This document shows, piece by piece, positions 53,801 through 63,243 of a DNA stretch of 64,000 nt (position 1 is the first letter of the stretch; each line of letters begins with the position of its first letter). A program made the position numbers and the translations under genes. The stretch comes from an uncultured Candidatus Melainabacteria bacterium (GTDB lineage Bacteria; Cyanobacteriota; Vampirovibrionia; Gastranaerophilales; Gastranaerophilaceae): NCBI GenBank assembly GCA_934692665.1, contig CAKUUG010000002.1, positions 1 through 64,000 on the forward strand, given 5' to 3'. The notes under the pieces were generated by a model, which saw nothing but the letters and a program-made list of their open reading frames with translations, was not told the DNA's origin and did not search any database.

Positions 53801-54800
53801 ATCCCTAAAAGGCAATGTTGATTTTTCGATAAAGGATGGTCAATATGGGCCTTTTGCGAAATTGGAAAACTTCTTTTTGGCAGAAAACATTAGAGAAAAC
53901 CCTGTATTCAAAGCAACAATTGGTGCGGTATTGACTCCTATTCTTACGATAGATAGTACTCATTTTGAAGAATTAGAAGGACATTTGAATTTCAAAAATG
54001 GAAAGACTTATCTTTCCCCTATAACTTCTAGAGGTGATATATTGTGTATCTTGATAAAAGGAAATATGGATTTAGTAAACAATATTCTGGATTCAAGGGT
54101 TAGAGTTCGTTTGGCTTCTACTGTTTCTGATATGTTAGGGCCTTTAGCAATGGCAAATCCTGTTAACTTAATAAAAAATACCCCGGGGTTGAATATTGTA
54201 ACTGCAAAATTATTTACATTCTTTACTCAAGTTGTAGCTGAAGAAGAATATAAAGAAATTCCGGATTTCAGTGCAAATCACTCTGACAAAAATGCAACGA
54301 AATTCCAAATTGTTTTGGCTGGTGATGTAAACAAGCCTCTAAAATTGGTAAAATCATTTAAATGGTTGTCTTTGCAAGAAGATTTGGACAAAGCAAAAGA
54401 ATTTAGTGACAAATATGTAAAAGAACAAGAAGATTTGGCTCGTCAACAATTGATGAATAAAATACAAGAAAAATATGAAGAAGATAACAAAGTCAAAATT
54501 GGAGTTCAAAAAGTTTTGCAGATGGATACAACTGCTCCCGAGGTAAAACAAATGTTGGTTGATGAAATAATAAAAACCAAACAAGAATCGGTTGATAAGG
54601 TTCAAGCAAAAATTGAAACCAAAGTAAACGATTTTAATTCAAAAACCCAAGAAAAAGTCCAAACTTCTGTAAATAATTTACAGAACAATATAGAAACTAA
54701 AAAACAAGAAACATTGAATAAAATACAATCGAAAATACAATCAAAAGTTCCACAAAAAGAAGTTGTACAAGAGGAGGTTAATATTGAAAGTGTTCAATAA
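50829..54800 (+). CDS. AsmA/TamB-like envelope protein
   Basis: A 1323-residue protein. Membrane anchor at residues 5-28, then an AsmA-type N-terminal region (LNLNYSKLKIYTTPLLSAGV), many beta repeats typical of bridge-like lipid transporters, and a second AsmA-type block near 1000-1130 (GDILCILIKGNMDLVNNILD). The last 200 residues are a coiled coil rich in Gln/Lys/Glu. Such proteins are thought to move phospholipids between membranes. The start at 50829 has GGGGAG 10-12 nt upstream. It overlaps cysK by 17 bp. Confidence 0.75.
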   Translation: MKRFLNILSIILLSFIGLLYLVFLLVPLFINLDFLKPQIQQIVKDSSKLNLNYSKLKIYTTPLLSAGVIIEDINISFDDKTALFKSDKIKTGIALPSLLTLTVKAAYSEISNPNINLEIIDNKQYKVVSLIEEIINENIKKPKIEKQKTEQDIKNEQILAWVLEHLRIKVPNVKVVNYKVDINNPQTKNKLLLSGDEIKLGYISKTNTVKLKTILHLYSNENQNILADLDIKTFIPKTTPSQKEEIDPDEIIEIPFINIIDIYQTYDLKTNITSKLRIKNSKNKGILAFGYFDVDDLTLKLSNIQLPKSYFHSKFNGQRIVYESNIFVKSDEKLDVAGFVQMGKNPRLKTALKSDDIHFDNVLALIKGLLDSLNIKNSIPLIEAKGYLSANAMIDTDFKNLKSNGKIIVKDGSFLNKKTNIGIKNIVADLIFDNDSIDIKKAQAAINDSQINLSGNIDNKSNADINFSINNLSLPILYNAFAPKELKNLYKLNSLNLTANANIKGKLNDLNAILSAKFDNLSLNDYKKTMFVLNKSIVFDLKGNKEDINAKLTDSGFNFNIPKSNVYTNISTLTIDINKDKIAINPFNFVYNKNSKFNIKGEIADYLKNSNLDLFVDGLISTNDIKNTLGKEVSYYLKSSGNIPLKASIKGDKKTQNILAQIYSNSANFITLIDLKDLYGTNTLIQGDIKLKGNKIHIKNSGLFKTNQKFSNDLVLNQQNKKELVELSAILENNHCNLLRINIPNELKGKISIMKNSSFKTKGKLIANGEINSLNFLGNLKIYDVKIPELKLGVQNVAINLLAKKLSLNLDNIDLNGSKIDASLKTDIIPSKIINISDVRVNSNFVDVDKTMIVSNEAMKYLPPASSNKQTVKSKKQNSENLIPVSMDGKFSIKKITTGQIVLNDTTGNIKLHNNDLMIEKLKTKGFNGAMRGKITMNLLSSLLTIKMHGENIDSNAMLLEAANMKDMISGILKFRADISLKGITYLEQVKSLKGNVDFSIKDGQYGPFAKLENFFLAENIRENPVFKATIGAVLTPILTIDSTHFEELEGHLNFKNGKTYLSPITSRGDILCILIKGNMDLVNNILDSRVRVRLASTVSDMLGPLAMANPVNLIKNTPGLNIVTAKLFTFFTQVVAEEEYKEIPDFSANHSDKNATKFQIVLAGDVNKPLKLVKSFKWLSLQEDLDKAKEFSDKYVKEQEDLARQQLMNKIQEKYEEDNKVKIGVQKVLQMDTTAPEVKQMLVDEIIKTKQESVDKVQAKIETKVNDFNSKTQEKVQTSVNNLQNNIETKKQETLNKIQSKIQSKVPQKEVVQEEVNIESVQ

Positions 54801-55710
54801 TGTTACGGAATTAATCGGACATACTCCGATAATGAAACTGAAAAAATTTGCAAAAGAAAACGAATTGAAAGCAAATTTGTTTGTAAAATTGGAATCTTTT
54901 AATCCGGCAGGCAGTGCTAAAGATAGAGTTGCATATTATATGCTGAATGATGCAATTGATTCCGGCAAAATAAATAATGACACTATAATTATTGAGCCGA
55001 CAAGCGGAAATACGGGAATTGGTCTAGCGTGTTTGTGTGCATATTATGGCTATAGGTTGATTTTAACTATGCCTGAAACAATGAGCGTCGAAAGAAGACA
55101 GTTAATTTCTGCATACGGAGCTGAAATTGTTTTAACAGAAGGTGCTAAAGGTATGAAAGGTGCTATAGAAAAAGCTAAAGAACTTGCTTCAAAAAATAAA
55201 AATAGCTTTATTCCAAGCCAATTTACCAATATGTCAAATCCTAAAGCTCATTTTGAAACGACTTCAAGAGAAATTTGGGACGATATGGATGGGAAAATTG
55301 ATATTTTTGTATCCGGTGTCGGAACAGGTGGCACAATTTCCGGTGTGGGTAAATATCTAAAATCAAAAAATAACAATATAAAAATAGTAGCAGTTGAGCC
55401 TTTGTCTTCTCCTGTCTTGTCTAAAGGTACTTCCGGTCCTCATAAAATACAAGGAATAGGGGCAGGTTTTGTTCCTGAAACATTAGATACAAAAATTTAT
55501 GATGAAGTTATACCTGTTGAAAATGAAAAAGCGTTTGCTTGTGCAAATAAAATTGCAAAATGCGAAGGAATTTTAGTTGGAATTTCTTCAGGTGCTGCAC
55601 TTTCAGCGGCAATTGAATTGGCTTTGAAAGAAGAAAATAAAGATAAAAATATAGTCGCTTTTTTGCCTGATGGTGGTGAAAAATATTTATCAACCGGAGT
55701 TTTTAATTAA
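54784..55710 (+). CDS. cysK: Cysteine synthase (O-acetylserine sulfhydrylase)
   Basis: CysK makes cysteine from O-acetylserine and sulfide using PLP. It has 308 residues. The PLP lysine is in NPAGSAKDRVA, the phosphate-binding loop is TSGNTGIG, and the glycine-rich GTGGTISG is intact. The start is TTG at 54784: GAGGAGG sits 6 nt upstream and no ATG fits. The start lies inside the AsmA gene. cysE is not seen. A terminator follows. Confidence 0.9.
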   Translation: MKVFNNVTELIGHTPIMKLKKFAKENELKANLFVKLESFNPAGSAKDRVAYYMLNDAIDSGKINNDTIIIEPTSGNTGIGLACLCAYYGYRLILTMPETMSVERRQLISAYGAEIVLTEGAKGMKGAIEKAKELASKNKNSFIPSQFTNMSNPKAHFETTSREIWDDMDGKIDIFVSGVGTGGTISGVGKYLKSKNNNIKIVAVEPLSSPVLSKGTSGPHKIQGIGAGFVPETLDTKIYDEVIPVENEKAFACANKIAKCEGILVGISSGAALSAAIELALKEENKDKNIVAFLPDGGEKYLSTGVFN

Positions 55711-55739
55711 TACGGTTTCCAAAATAAACCAAAATATTT

Positions 55740-55766
55740 AAAAAAGCCCTTTGTAAGGGCTTTTTT
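55740..55766. terminator. Bidirectional terminator
   Basis: AAAAAAGCCCTT/AAGGGCTTTTTT with a 3-nt loop. It ends cysK and the isochorismatase-like gene. Confidence 0.9.
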
Positions 55767-55771
55767 AAATA

Positions 55772-56308
55772 TTATTTAATTAGAGACTGTACTTCTTTGA
55801 AATTTGGATGTTTTGAACTTTTTAAAAATTCAAACAATGCTATTTCAAGAGTGATTATTTTTGCACCTTCTTGTTTTAAAAATTCAAGAGCGGTTTTATA
55901 GTTGGTTTTGCTTCTTGAAGCACAACAATCTTTTATAATATAAACATTGTAGCCTTCTTTAATTAAATCCAAAACGCTTTGCAAAACGCAAATATGTGTT
56001 TCTATGCCAAAAATAAGCACGTTTTTGTTTTTGAATTTGTCAAACTCTTCTTTAAATGCTTGTGTTTTTAATGCAGAAAAAGTTGTTTTTTCTACTGTTT
56101 TGAAATCCTTTATTTCTTTTATTTCAGAAATTGTTGACCCTAATCCTTTTGGGTATTGTTCTGATAGAATTGTGTCGACTTCTAAAATAGAAGCTGCTTT
56201 TAATATTTTGATAGAATTTGCTGCAATTTCTTCTTTATTTTTTAACATATTAACAAGTTTTTCTTGTATATCAATTGCAACTATTGTTGTGTCTTCAGTG
56301 TTAAACAT
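55772..56308 (-). CDS. Isochorismatase-family cysteine hydrolase
   Basis: A 178-residue protein with the isochorismatase catalytic triad: Asp in IVAIDIQEKL (near residue 12), Lys in VEKTTFSAL (near 75) and Cys in ETHICVLQSV (near 107). Family members hydrolyse varied amides and enol ethers; the substrate is unknown. The ATG at 56308 overlaps the leuC stop (TAATG), so it is translationally coupled to the upstream dehydratase gene. Confidence 0.75.
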   Translation of the reverse strand: MFNTEDTTIVAIDIQEKLVNMLKNKEEIAANSIKILKAASILEVDTILSEQYPKGLGSTISEIKEIKDFKTVEKTTFSALKTQAFKEEFDKFKNKNVLIFGIETHICVLQSVLDLIKEGYNVYIIKDCCASRSKTNYKTALEFLKQEGAKIITLEIALFEFLKSSKHPNFKEVQSLIK

Positions 56309-57540
56309 TAACAAATATATCCTCTTATTGCTGATTTTGCTGCTGTGTATGGGCTTGATAGATAAATAAATCCATTTGTATTACCCATTCTTCCTTGGAA
56401 ATTTCTATTTTGCGTTGCAAGACAAACTTCTCCATCTCCCAAAATTCCACCATGGACGCCAACACATGGTCCGCATCCTGCTGGCAAGAAGTTTGCACCT
56501 GCTTCTAAAAATATTTCTAACAACCCTTCTTTTGATGCCTGCAAATATACATCTTTGCTTGCAGGTACTACAATTAAACGTACATCTTGTGCAACTTTGT
56601 TGCCTTTTAAGACTTTTGCTGCAACTCTCAAATCTTCGATTCTTCCATTTGTACAAGTACCGATAAATACTTGGTTTACTTTTATATTATTGAGTTCTGA
56701 TGCTTTTTTTGTGTTGTCTACCGTATGTGGACAAGAAACCATTGGTTCAATGTCTTGTGCATTTATTTTGATTACTCTTTCATAAATTGCGTCGTCATCC
56801 ATTTTGATTTCTTTGAATTTGTCTACTCTATTTCTTTTTTCTAAAAATTCTTTTGTTTTTCCATCTGTTTCAAACAAACCTGCTTTAGCACCGGCTTCTA
56901 CTGCCATATTTGCTAAAGTAAATCTTTCTGACATTTCCATATTTTCTATCGTATCGCCGCAAAATTCCAAAGCTTTGTATGTAGCTCCATCTGCACCAAT
57001 CATACCTATCAAATATAACATAAGGTCTTTTGAACATACGTTTTCTTTGAATTTTCCGGTAACTTCTATTTTGAATGATGGTGGAACTTTAAACCAAGTT
57101 TTTCCAAACGCCATAGAAACGGCAATATCTGTAGAACCCATACCTGTTGCAAAAGCTCCTAAAGCTCCTGAAGTACAAGTGTGAGAATCAGCACCAACCA
57201 GAATTTCTCCCGGGTTTACATAATCTTCTATTAATCTTTGGTGACAAACGCCACAGCCAATGTCTGACAACACTGCACCATATTCTTTTGCAAATTCTCG
57301 AATGATATTGTGTGCATTAGACAGTTCTTTTCTGGGTGATGGGGCTGCGTGATCTATAAATAAAATTGTTCTTTTTGGATTTTTTAGGGGTTTATTTAGT
57401 TTTTTGAATTCTTTTATTGCAAGTGGCCCTGTCCCATCTTGCGTTGCACATACGTCGATATTTGCAATTACCAATTCATTGAACGACACATTGTGTCCTG
57501 CATGTGCCGATATAATTTTTTGTGCTAATGTTTGTCCCAT
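56308..57540 (-). CDS. 3-isopropylmalate dehydratase large subunit (LeuC/DmdA-type), copy 1
   Basis: An aconitase-superfamily large subunit, 410 residues. The Fe-S ligands are Cys in GTCTNGR and both Cys of [22 protein letters not shown] is intact. The DGTGPLAI start is more like the DmdA/homoaconitase branch (dimethylmalate or homoaconitate) than strict LeuC. The small subunit (LeuD) is not in the window, so activity depends on an unlinked gene. AAGGAG precedes the ATG. The isochorismatase-like gene follows by overlap. Confidence 0.75.
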   Translation of the reverse strand: MGQTLAQKIISAHAGHNVSFNELVIANIDVCATQDGTGPLAIKEFKKLNKPLKNPKRTILFIDHAAPSPRKELSNAHNIIREFAKEYGAVLSDIGCGVCHQRLIEDYVNPGEILVGADSHTCTSGALGAFATGMGSTDIAVSMAFGKTWFKVPPSFKIEVTGKFKENVCSKDLMLYLIGMIGADGATYKALEFCGDTIENMEMSERFTLANMAVEAGAKAGLFETDGKTKEFLEKRNRVDKFKEIKMDDDAIYERVIKINAQDIEPMVSCPHTVDNTKKASELNNIKVNQVFIGTCTNGRIEDLRVAAKVLKGNKVAQDVRLIVVPASKDVYLQASKEGLLEIFLEAGANFLPAGCGPCVGVHGGILGDGEVCLATQNRNFQGRMGNTNGFIYLSSPYTAAKSAIRGYIC

Positions 57541-57672
57541 TGTTACTCCTTGAATTTCTCAACACTAATTATAGAACAAAAACAAATATATTAAAAAACT
57601 TTTTCGTTTAATTATATGATAACAATTCTCCTATTTTTTAAGATAATATATGCAACTATAGGAGATTTTATA

Positions 57673-58440
57673 ATGGATATAGCGGCATTAATCGGTACGT
57701 TTTTAGGTATAGGTTTTATATTAACCGGACAAGCGATGGAAGGTGGAAACATTGGACAATTGCTCCAAATTACAGCTTTCTTCATTGTTGGCGGCGGTAC
57801 TGCCGGTGCGGTTTTTTTAAGTTTTCCGTTATCCGATTTTAAAGTTGCCGCTCATTGTATCGGTGTTGTTTATTTCGGCAAAGTTCCCGATTTTTCTGTA
57901 TTGATTAAAGAAATAACAGGTTACGCACAGAAAGCAAGAAAAGAAGGTGTAATTGCTCTTGAAAAAGAAGCGAAAAACGCATCGCATCCGCTGTTAAAAT
58001 TGGGGCTGGAGGCAATCGCCGATGGTGCTGATCCTACTATGGTCAGGGATATGATGGAAACGCAATTGTCTCAAAAAGAAGAGCAAATTAATGCAGGTGC
58101 AAAAGTGCTTGAATCTGCAGGTGGCTATTCTCCAACTTTGGGTATTATTGGGGCTGTTTTGGGTTTGATACAAGTTATGCAGAATCTTTCTGATCCGTCA
58201 AAACTCGGTGCAGGTATTGCGGTTGCCTTCGTTGCTACAATTTATGGTCTTATTATTGCAAACCTTCTTACTATTCCTTATTCAACAAGAGCAAAAAGAA
58301 AATATGCAAAAATATTCACTTCTATGGAAATTATGATAGAAGGAATTTTATCTATACAAGCAGGTGAAGCACCAGCCTTGATTGAGAGAAAATTGGAATG
58401 CTATATTGTTGACAAAAAACCTGAAAAAGGGGCTAAATAA
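57673..58440 (+). CDS. motA: Flagellar stator protein MotA
   Basis: MotA forms the stator channel with MotB. It has 255 residues. The N-terminus MDIAALIGTF and GGTAGAVFLSFPL match MotA; the third-helix proline is in SPTLGIIGAVLGL. The start at 57673 has GGAG 9 nt upstream; an earlier start at 57616 is rejected. The stop overlaps the motB ATG. No other flagellar gene is in the window. Confidence 0.9.
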   Translation: MDIAALIGTFLGIGFILTGQAMEGGNIGQLLQITAFFIVGGGTAGAVFLSFPLSDFKVAAHCIGVVYFGKVPDFSVLIKEITGYAQKARKEGVIALEKEAKNASHPLLKLGLEAIADGADPTMVRDMMETQLSQKEEQINAGAKVLESAGGYSPTLGIIGAVLGLIQVMQNLSDPSKLGAGIAVAFVATIYGLIIANLLTIPYSTRAKRKYAKIFTSMEIMIEGILSIQAGEAPALIERKLECYIVDKKPEKGAK

Positions 58441-59423
58441 TGGCAAAAAAGAAAAAAGCCGAAGAACATGAAAATCTGGAAAGATGGTTGGTGTCTTATG
58501 CTGATTTTATGACTTTGTTGTTTGCAACATTTGTTGTTTTGTATGCTTTGGCTCAATCTGATGTAGATGCTTTTAAAAACATGGCAGATGCTCTAAGAGA
58601 TGCTTTTGACCAAAGCTTTTTGAGTTCACAAAATAAAATCATGAACGGAGCTGATTCTCTTTTGGATGGAAGAAGCGGTGCAACAAATCCGGTTATGTTG
58701 GAATATGTCAGCAATAAATATGAACAATCTTCTTATGAATCTATAGAAAAAGAAGTAAATTCTCTAAAACAAGATGGATTGTCTGCAGCGATTGACGACA
58801 GAGGTCTTGTTATAAAATTTGATAAAGATGCAATTAAATTCAAGCCTGCTTCAGCAGAAATCTCCACTTCTTCTTATGATATTTTGGATAAAGTAGCAGA
58901 AATTATAAAAGAAAAATTCTCTATCCATTTTATAGAAGTTGACGGTCACACAGATTCAGACAAAACCGGCCCTAATGCAAAATATCCATCTAATTGGGAA
59001 TTGTCTTCTGCGAGAGCTTCTAGCGTTGTTAGATATTTAATTAACAAACACAATTTCAACCCCAGACTCTTCAGTGCTGTCGGTTATTCTGATACAGTGC
59101 CTGTTGTTCCAAATGCAACAAGAGAAAACAAAGCAAAAAACAGACGTGTTGAGATTGTTGTTTTGAAAAACAAAAATAAAAATTTAATCAAAAAAGATAT
59201 GGAAACTATTCTAAAAGAAGCAAAAGCAATGCAAAGAGCATACAAGGGCAAATCGGGTTCCGGTCCTTCTGATGCTATGAAAGAACTTGTCGGCAATGAT
59301 AAACAACTTTTGGAAAATGTAATCGATATGTCGGGCGAATATAAAAACGAAGTTAAACGTCTAAATGATTTAAATCATGACGATTATATTATGGATGGTA
59401 ACAAGCCTGCATTTATGGAGTAG
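58440..59423 (+). CDS. motB: Flagellar stator protein MotB
   Basis: A 327-residue partner of MotA. One membrane helix holds the proton-carrying Asp22 in SYADFMTLLF. The OmpA-type peptidoglycan-binding domain (about 130-250) includes EVDGHTDSDKT and NRRVEIVVL. The TAATG overlap couples it to motA. The tail (260-327) is basic, then acidic. The patatin gene begins 7 nt after the stop. Confidence 0.9.
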   Translation: MAKKKKAEEHENLERWLVSYADFMTLLFATFVVLYALAQSDVDAFKNMADALRDAFDQSFLSSQNKIMNGADSLLDGRSGATNPVMLEYVSNKYEQSSYESIEKEVNSLKQDGLSAAIDDRGLVIKFDKDAIKFKPASAEISTSSYDILDKVAEIIKEKFSIHFIEVDGHTDSDKTGPNAKYPSNWELSSARASSVVRYLINKHNFNPRLFSAVGYSDTVPVVPNATRENKAKNRRVEIVVLKNKNKNLIKKDMETILKEAKAMQRAYKGKSGSGPSDAMKELVGNDKQLLENVIDMSGEYKNEVKRLNDLNHDDYIMDGNKPAFME

Positions 59424-59430
59424 TATTTTT

Positions 59431-60609
59431 ATGAAAAAATATTTTGTTATATTTGGCGGTGGCGGTGTTCGAGGTATAGCATATTGCGGTGCTTATAATG
59501 CATTGTTAAAAAATGATGTAGAAATCTCGGGGCTTGCAGGAAGCTCTATTGGTGCGGTTTTTGCTGTTTTGTTGTCTTTGGGGTATAAAGGTGATGAAAT
59601 TTTTGATATTTTTTCTGATACCGGATTTAGCCTGTTTAGTGATTTAAATTTTGGCGTAAAAAACGATATCGCTTTTTCAAAAGGTCAAAAATTTTACGAT
59701 TGGATTAAAACTTATATTGAACAAAAATTTTATTTATCTTCTTACAAAAAAGGTCAAATGCCTCCGGTTACATTTAAAGATATAGAAAAAAATCTTGTTA
59801 TTTATGCTGTTGATTTAGTTAAAATGGAATTTAAAGAGTTTTCTAAAAGATTAACTCCCGATTTTGAAGTTGCAAAAGCTGTCAGAGCGAGCGTTTCTAT
59901 GCCGGGGCTGTTTACTCCTTTGGTTGAAAATAATACATTTTTGGTAGATGGTGATTTATTGAAAGCTTCTCCCTTGTGGAGAATATCGGATACAATATTA
60001 ACCACCAATGATAGGATTCTTGAATACAGGTTGGAAGATACCACTCCAAAAGAAAATATAACAAATCCTATCGACTATTTTAATCGTGTATACAATGCAT
60101 TTTGCGGTTTTTCTACAGATTATATTATTGATGTGTATGGAAAAAAAGATAAATTTGATTATATAAAAATAAACACTCCCGATATTTCGGTTGTTGATTT
60201 TTTAATTTCAAAAGCGAAAAAGCAAGAATTGTTTGATTTGGGTTACAAAGCGACTGACGATTATTTTCAAGATATTTTATTTGAAAAAAGAAGAAAATTA
60301 TATGCAAAATACAAAGAATTGTTAGACATGTTTTTGAATTTTCAGAAAAAATTTTCAAAAAAAGACTATTGCTCGTCTTATGTAATTTTGTGTGAAGTGT
60401 TTGTTTATTTATGCGAAGAAAAAAGATATATAGACACTCCTGTCTATCAAAAAATTATTGATTTTAAAAACTTGTATTTCGATTCTTACATAAAATCCAG
60501 CATACTTAATTTTAACCGTGGTGGTTTAAAAAAAGATTCGGCTGGAATCTATGATTTGTTATTAGATATTTTAAAAATACTGACTGTAAAAACAGAAGAG
60601 TTGAGCTAG
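59431..60609 (+). CDS. Patatin-like phospholipase
   Basis: A 392-residue protein with the patatin dyad. The oxyanion loop is GGGGVRG at 9-15, nucleophile Ser39 is in GSSIG, and the catalytic Asp is in LVDGD near residue 173. No signal peptide. GGAG precedes the ATG at 59431. The gene follows motB by 7 nt, so it may be part of the motility operon. Its stop TAG shares the CTAG with the stop of dacB, giving a 4-bp convergent overlap. Confidence 0.8.
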   Translation: MKKYFVIFGGGGVRGIAYCGAYNALLKNDVEISGLAGSSIGAVFAVLLSLGYKGDEIFDIFSDTGFSLFSDLNFGVKNDIAFSKGQKFYDWIKTYIEQKFYLSSYKKGQMPPVTFKDIEKNLVIYAVDLVKMEFKEFSKRLTPDFEVAKAVRASVSMPGLFTPLVENNTFLVDGDLLKASPLWRISDTILTTNDRILEYRLEDTTPKENITNPIDYFNRVYNAFCGFSTDYIIDVYGKKDKFDYIKINTPDISVVDFLISKAKKQELFDLGYKATDDYFQDILFEKRRKLYAKYKELLDMFLNFQKKFSKKDYCSSYVILCEVFVYLCEEKRYIDTPVYQKIIDFKNLYFDSYIKSSILNFNRGGLKKDSAGIYDLLLDILKILTVKTEELS

Positions 60610-61952
60610 TATCTTCTATACAAAATCGTTATTATGTTGTCTTCAAAATTTTTCAAAATAGCTTTTCTTTTTGGAGAATTTTGGACTATTATTGCAAAAA
60701 TCAAATTATTACATTTTTTTGTATTTAAGATACCCATAATGGATGACATATTGTCTAGTGTGCCTGTTTTTGCTTTTAAATTGCTATCAAGAAACAATAA
60801 TCTGTTTGCAAGTGTTCCTTGATGTGGTGCCGTCATTAAATTTTCTATTTTTGTAATATGAGAAATATAAGAAAATCCGTTAACTAAAAATTCTGTGTTT
60901 AAAAAGTTGTTTCTAGACACTCCGCACGAGTCAGTAATTTTTATGTCTTTTGTTATAGTGTTTTGATATATATCATAAAACATATTTATCATATCTTCAT
61001 TTGTTGCAGGATGTGAGTATTTAATGTATTTTGCTGCTGCAACTTTTGATACAATTTCTGAAGCGAAGTTGTCTGAATTGAACAATATTTTTTTTGATAC
61101 TTCTTCTATATCGTGGTTCACTGCAGAAATTCTTGTTACTTTTGACGGTGTTTTTTTGAATAATATTTTTTTATCAAACAAATATCCGCTTTTGCTTAGG
61201 GCTTTGTTTGTTTTGATGACAAAGTTAATTTGAGGGTTGAGAACAGGCAGTCTTTTTGATTCGTCTTCTTTGATTGTTCCTCTAAATGTAATTATTGGAG
61301 AATTTTCCCCGTATTCTTTTGTTATTGTGTAATTTTGGGTGTCACCAAGTTTCAATTCGTTTATGATTGGGATTTTGTAGCTATCACCTTGTAATATATC
61401 TACTTTTGTTGCAAGGCTAGAGCGTTTGATGTCTATGTTTGTAAAATTATTGTCAATAATATATGGCGTAATTGCTCTTTGGTTCGGCCAAATATCTTCT
61501 TGCATCCAAGCATTTGGGTAGGGGGTTTTGTCTATTATAGAATCATCAATATAAATATTGTTTATTTCTGCTGTAGTTATTTTTTCTTTTGCACAAGAAA
61601 ACAATTCAACCAAATCCAAATAAGACAACAACGGGTCTGCACCCAGTTTTATGTAAAGATTGTTGTTTGCATCTTTGTACAATATTGTTTCAAACTTGTA
61701 TCCTTCACCCAAAACCTTGTAAGAAGCACCAAAAGTCAAAACTTTTAGCGTTGAGGCTGGATTTAGTAATTTTTTTTCATTTCTTTTGTATACAGTATTG
61801 TTGTTTTTTGTATTTTTTACATACAAACTTATTGTTGAATTGTTTTCAAAACCTGATTTTTGAATATAAGATGAAACCAAATTTGCACTAGCATCAGGCA
61901 TATTTAAACTTATTAAACAAAAAAACATTAAATAAGTTAGTATTTTTTTCAT
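60606..61952 (-). CDS. dacB: D-alanyl-D-alanine carboxypeptidase (PBP4-type)
   Basis: A 448-residue periplasmic peptidoglycan enzyme with a signal peptide (1-23). SxxK is STLK at 67-70, SxN is SDN near 288, and KTG is KTGT near 398. It trims or cleaves peptide stems. GAGG is 9 nt before the ATG. It begins directly after the stop of the LeuC-type gene upstream (TAGATG), so they share an operon without obvious functional link. Confidence 0.85.
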   Translation of the reverse strand: MKKILTYLMFFCLISLNMPDASANLVSSYIQKSGFENNSTISLYVKNTKNNNTVYKRNEKKLLNPASTLKVLTFGASYKVLGEGYKFETILYKDANNNLYIKLGADPLLSYLDLVELFSCAKEKITTAEINNIYIDDSIIDKTPYPNAWMQEDIWPNQRAITPYIIDNNFTNIDIKRSSLATKVDILQGDSYKIPIINELKLGDTQNYTITKEYGENSPIITFRGTIKEDESKRLPVLNPQINFVIKTNKALSKSGYLFDKKILFKKTPSKVTRISAVNHDIEEVSKKILFNSDNFASEIVSKVAAAKYIKYSHPATNEDMINMFYDIYQNTITKDIKITDSCGVSRNNFLNTEFLVNGFSYISHITKIENLMTAPHQGTLANRLLFLDSNLKAKTGTLDNMSSIMGILNTKKCNNLIFAIIVQNSPKRKAILKNFEDNIITILYRRY

Positions 61953-63242
61953 CTATAATTCCTCAACAGAACCTATTCTTCCTAAAATTGCACTTGCTGC
62001 TGCAATGTATGGACTTGCTAAGTAAATTTTAGAAGTCGTATCACCCATTCTGCCCACAAAATTTCTATTTGTTGTAGAAATGCATACTTCATTTGGAGCT
62101 AAAATTCCACAATGTCCGCCCAAACATGGCCCACAAGTCGGTGTTGAAATTGCAGCTCCTGCTTCAATTATTGTTTGATAAAAGCCCAATTCTATTGATT
62201 TTAGTACTATTTCTTGCGTTGCAGGAAAAACAATCATTCTTACATCTGGATGAACTTTTCTGTTTTTTAAAATTTCTGCAGTTGCTTTAATGTCTTCTAA
62301 CCTGCCGTTCGTACAACTGCCGATAATAACTTGGTCGATTTTTATATTGTCTTTTATTGCTTCTTGTACTGTTTTTGTATTTTCAGGTAAATGCGGATAA
62401 GCAATTGTAGGTTCAATTTTGCTTGCATCGTATTCAATTACTCTTTCATAGTTTGCATCTTTATCGCTATAGAAAAATTTCGCTTCTCTAAAATAGTCTT
62501 TATTTGGTCTAGTATTTAAGTATTCTTTCGTAATTTCATCTGCTTCTATAATACCGTTTTTAGCACCGGCTTCTATTGCCATATTGCAGATAGTAAATCT
62601 TCCATCCATATCAAGGTTTCTTATAGTGTCGCCGGAAAATTCCAATGCTTTATACAATGCACCATCTACACCTATATCACCTATTAAATGCAAAATTAAG
62701 TCTTTTGCAGTGACATAGGGTTTTAGTTTTCCATTGAAGATTACTTTGATTGTTGGTGGAACTTTGAACCAAGTAGTTCCTGAGGCCATTGTACAACCCA
62801 CATCTGTCGAGCCTACTCCTGTAGAAAAAGCTCCCAATGCCCCATAAGTACAAGTGTGCGAATCTGCTCCAATAATCAAATCGCCTGCAGTCACAATTCC
62901 TTTTTCAGGAAGAAGAGCATGTTCTATACCCATTGTGCCTACTTCAAATCTGTGTAAAAGCTTTTGCTTTTTTGCAAAATCTCTCAGCGTTTTTGCTTGT
63001 ATAGCGGATTTTATGTCTTTGTTTGGTACAAAATGGTCAGGAACAAGTACAACTCTTGATTTGTCAAATACGCTCTCTATGTCAAATTTTTCAAAAACTT
63101 CTATTGCAATAGGACCTGTAATGTCGTTTGCAAGAACAATATCAACATTAGCTTCTATTAAATCATTTGCTTTTACATATTCTCTATTAGAATGATGTGC
63201 GAAGATTTTTTCTGTAATTGTCATAGGATGCAAAGTAGACAT
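61953..63242 (-). CDS. leuC: 3-isopropylmalate dehydratase large subunit, copy 2
   Basis: A 429-residue aconitase-superfamily protein that would isomerise isopropylmalate or citramalate with LeuD. Cluster ligands are Cys in GSCTNGR and both Cys of [22 protein letters not shown] is intact. DITGPIAI at the start is closer to classical LeuC than copy 1. LeuD is not present nearby. AAGG precedes the ATG. It sits in the NfnA-like/59-aa/leuC/dacB operon. Confidence 0.75.
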   Translation of the reverse strand: MSTLHPMTITEKIFAHHSNREYVKANDLIEANVDIVLANDITGPIAIEVFEKFDIESVFDKSRVVLVPDHFVPNKDIKSAIQAKTLRDFAKKQKLLHRFEVGTMGIEHALLPEKGIVTAGDLIIGADSHTCTYGALGAFSTGVGSTDVGCTMASGTTWFKVPPTIKVIFNGKLKPYVTAKDLILHLIGDIGVDGALYKALEFSGDTIRNLDMDGRFTICNMAIEAGAKNGIIEADEITKEYLNTRPNKDYFREAKFFYSDKDANYERVIEYDASKIEPTIAYPHLPENTKTVQEAIKDNIKIDQVIIGSCTNGRLEDIKATAEILKNRKVHPDVRMIVFPATQEIVLKSIELGFYQTIIEAGAAISTPTCGPCLGGHCGILAPNEVCISTTNRNFVGRMGDTTSKIYLASPYIAAASAILGRIGSVEEL

Positions 63243-63243
63243 T

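Noticed and set aside
53210..53815. 201-codon open frame opposite the AsmA-like gene
   Set aside because: Antisense shadow; the AsmA-like frame has clear domain order.
57616..57672. Longer start for motA
   Set aside because: The family begins MDIA; GGAG precedes 57673.
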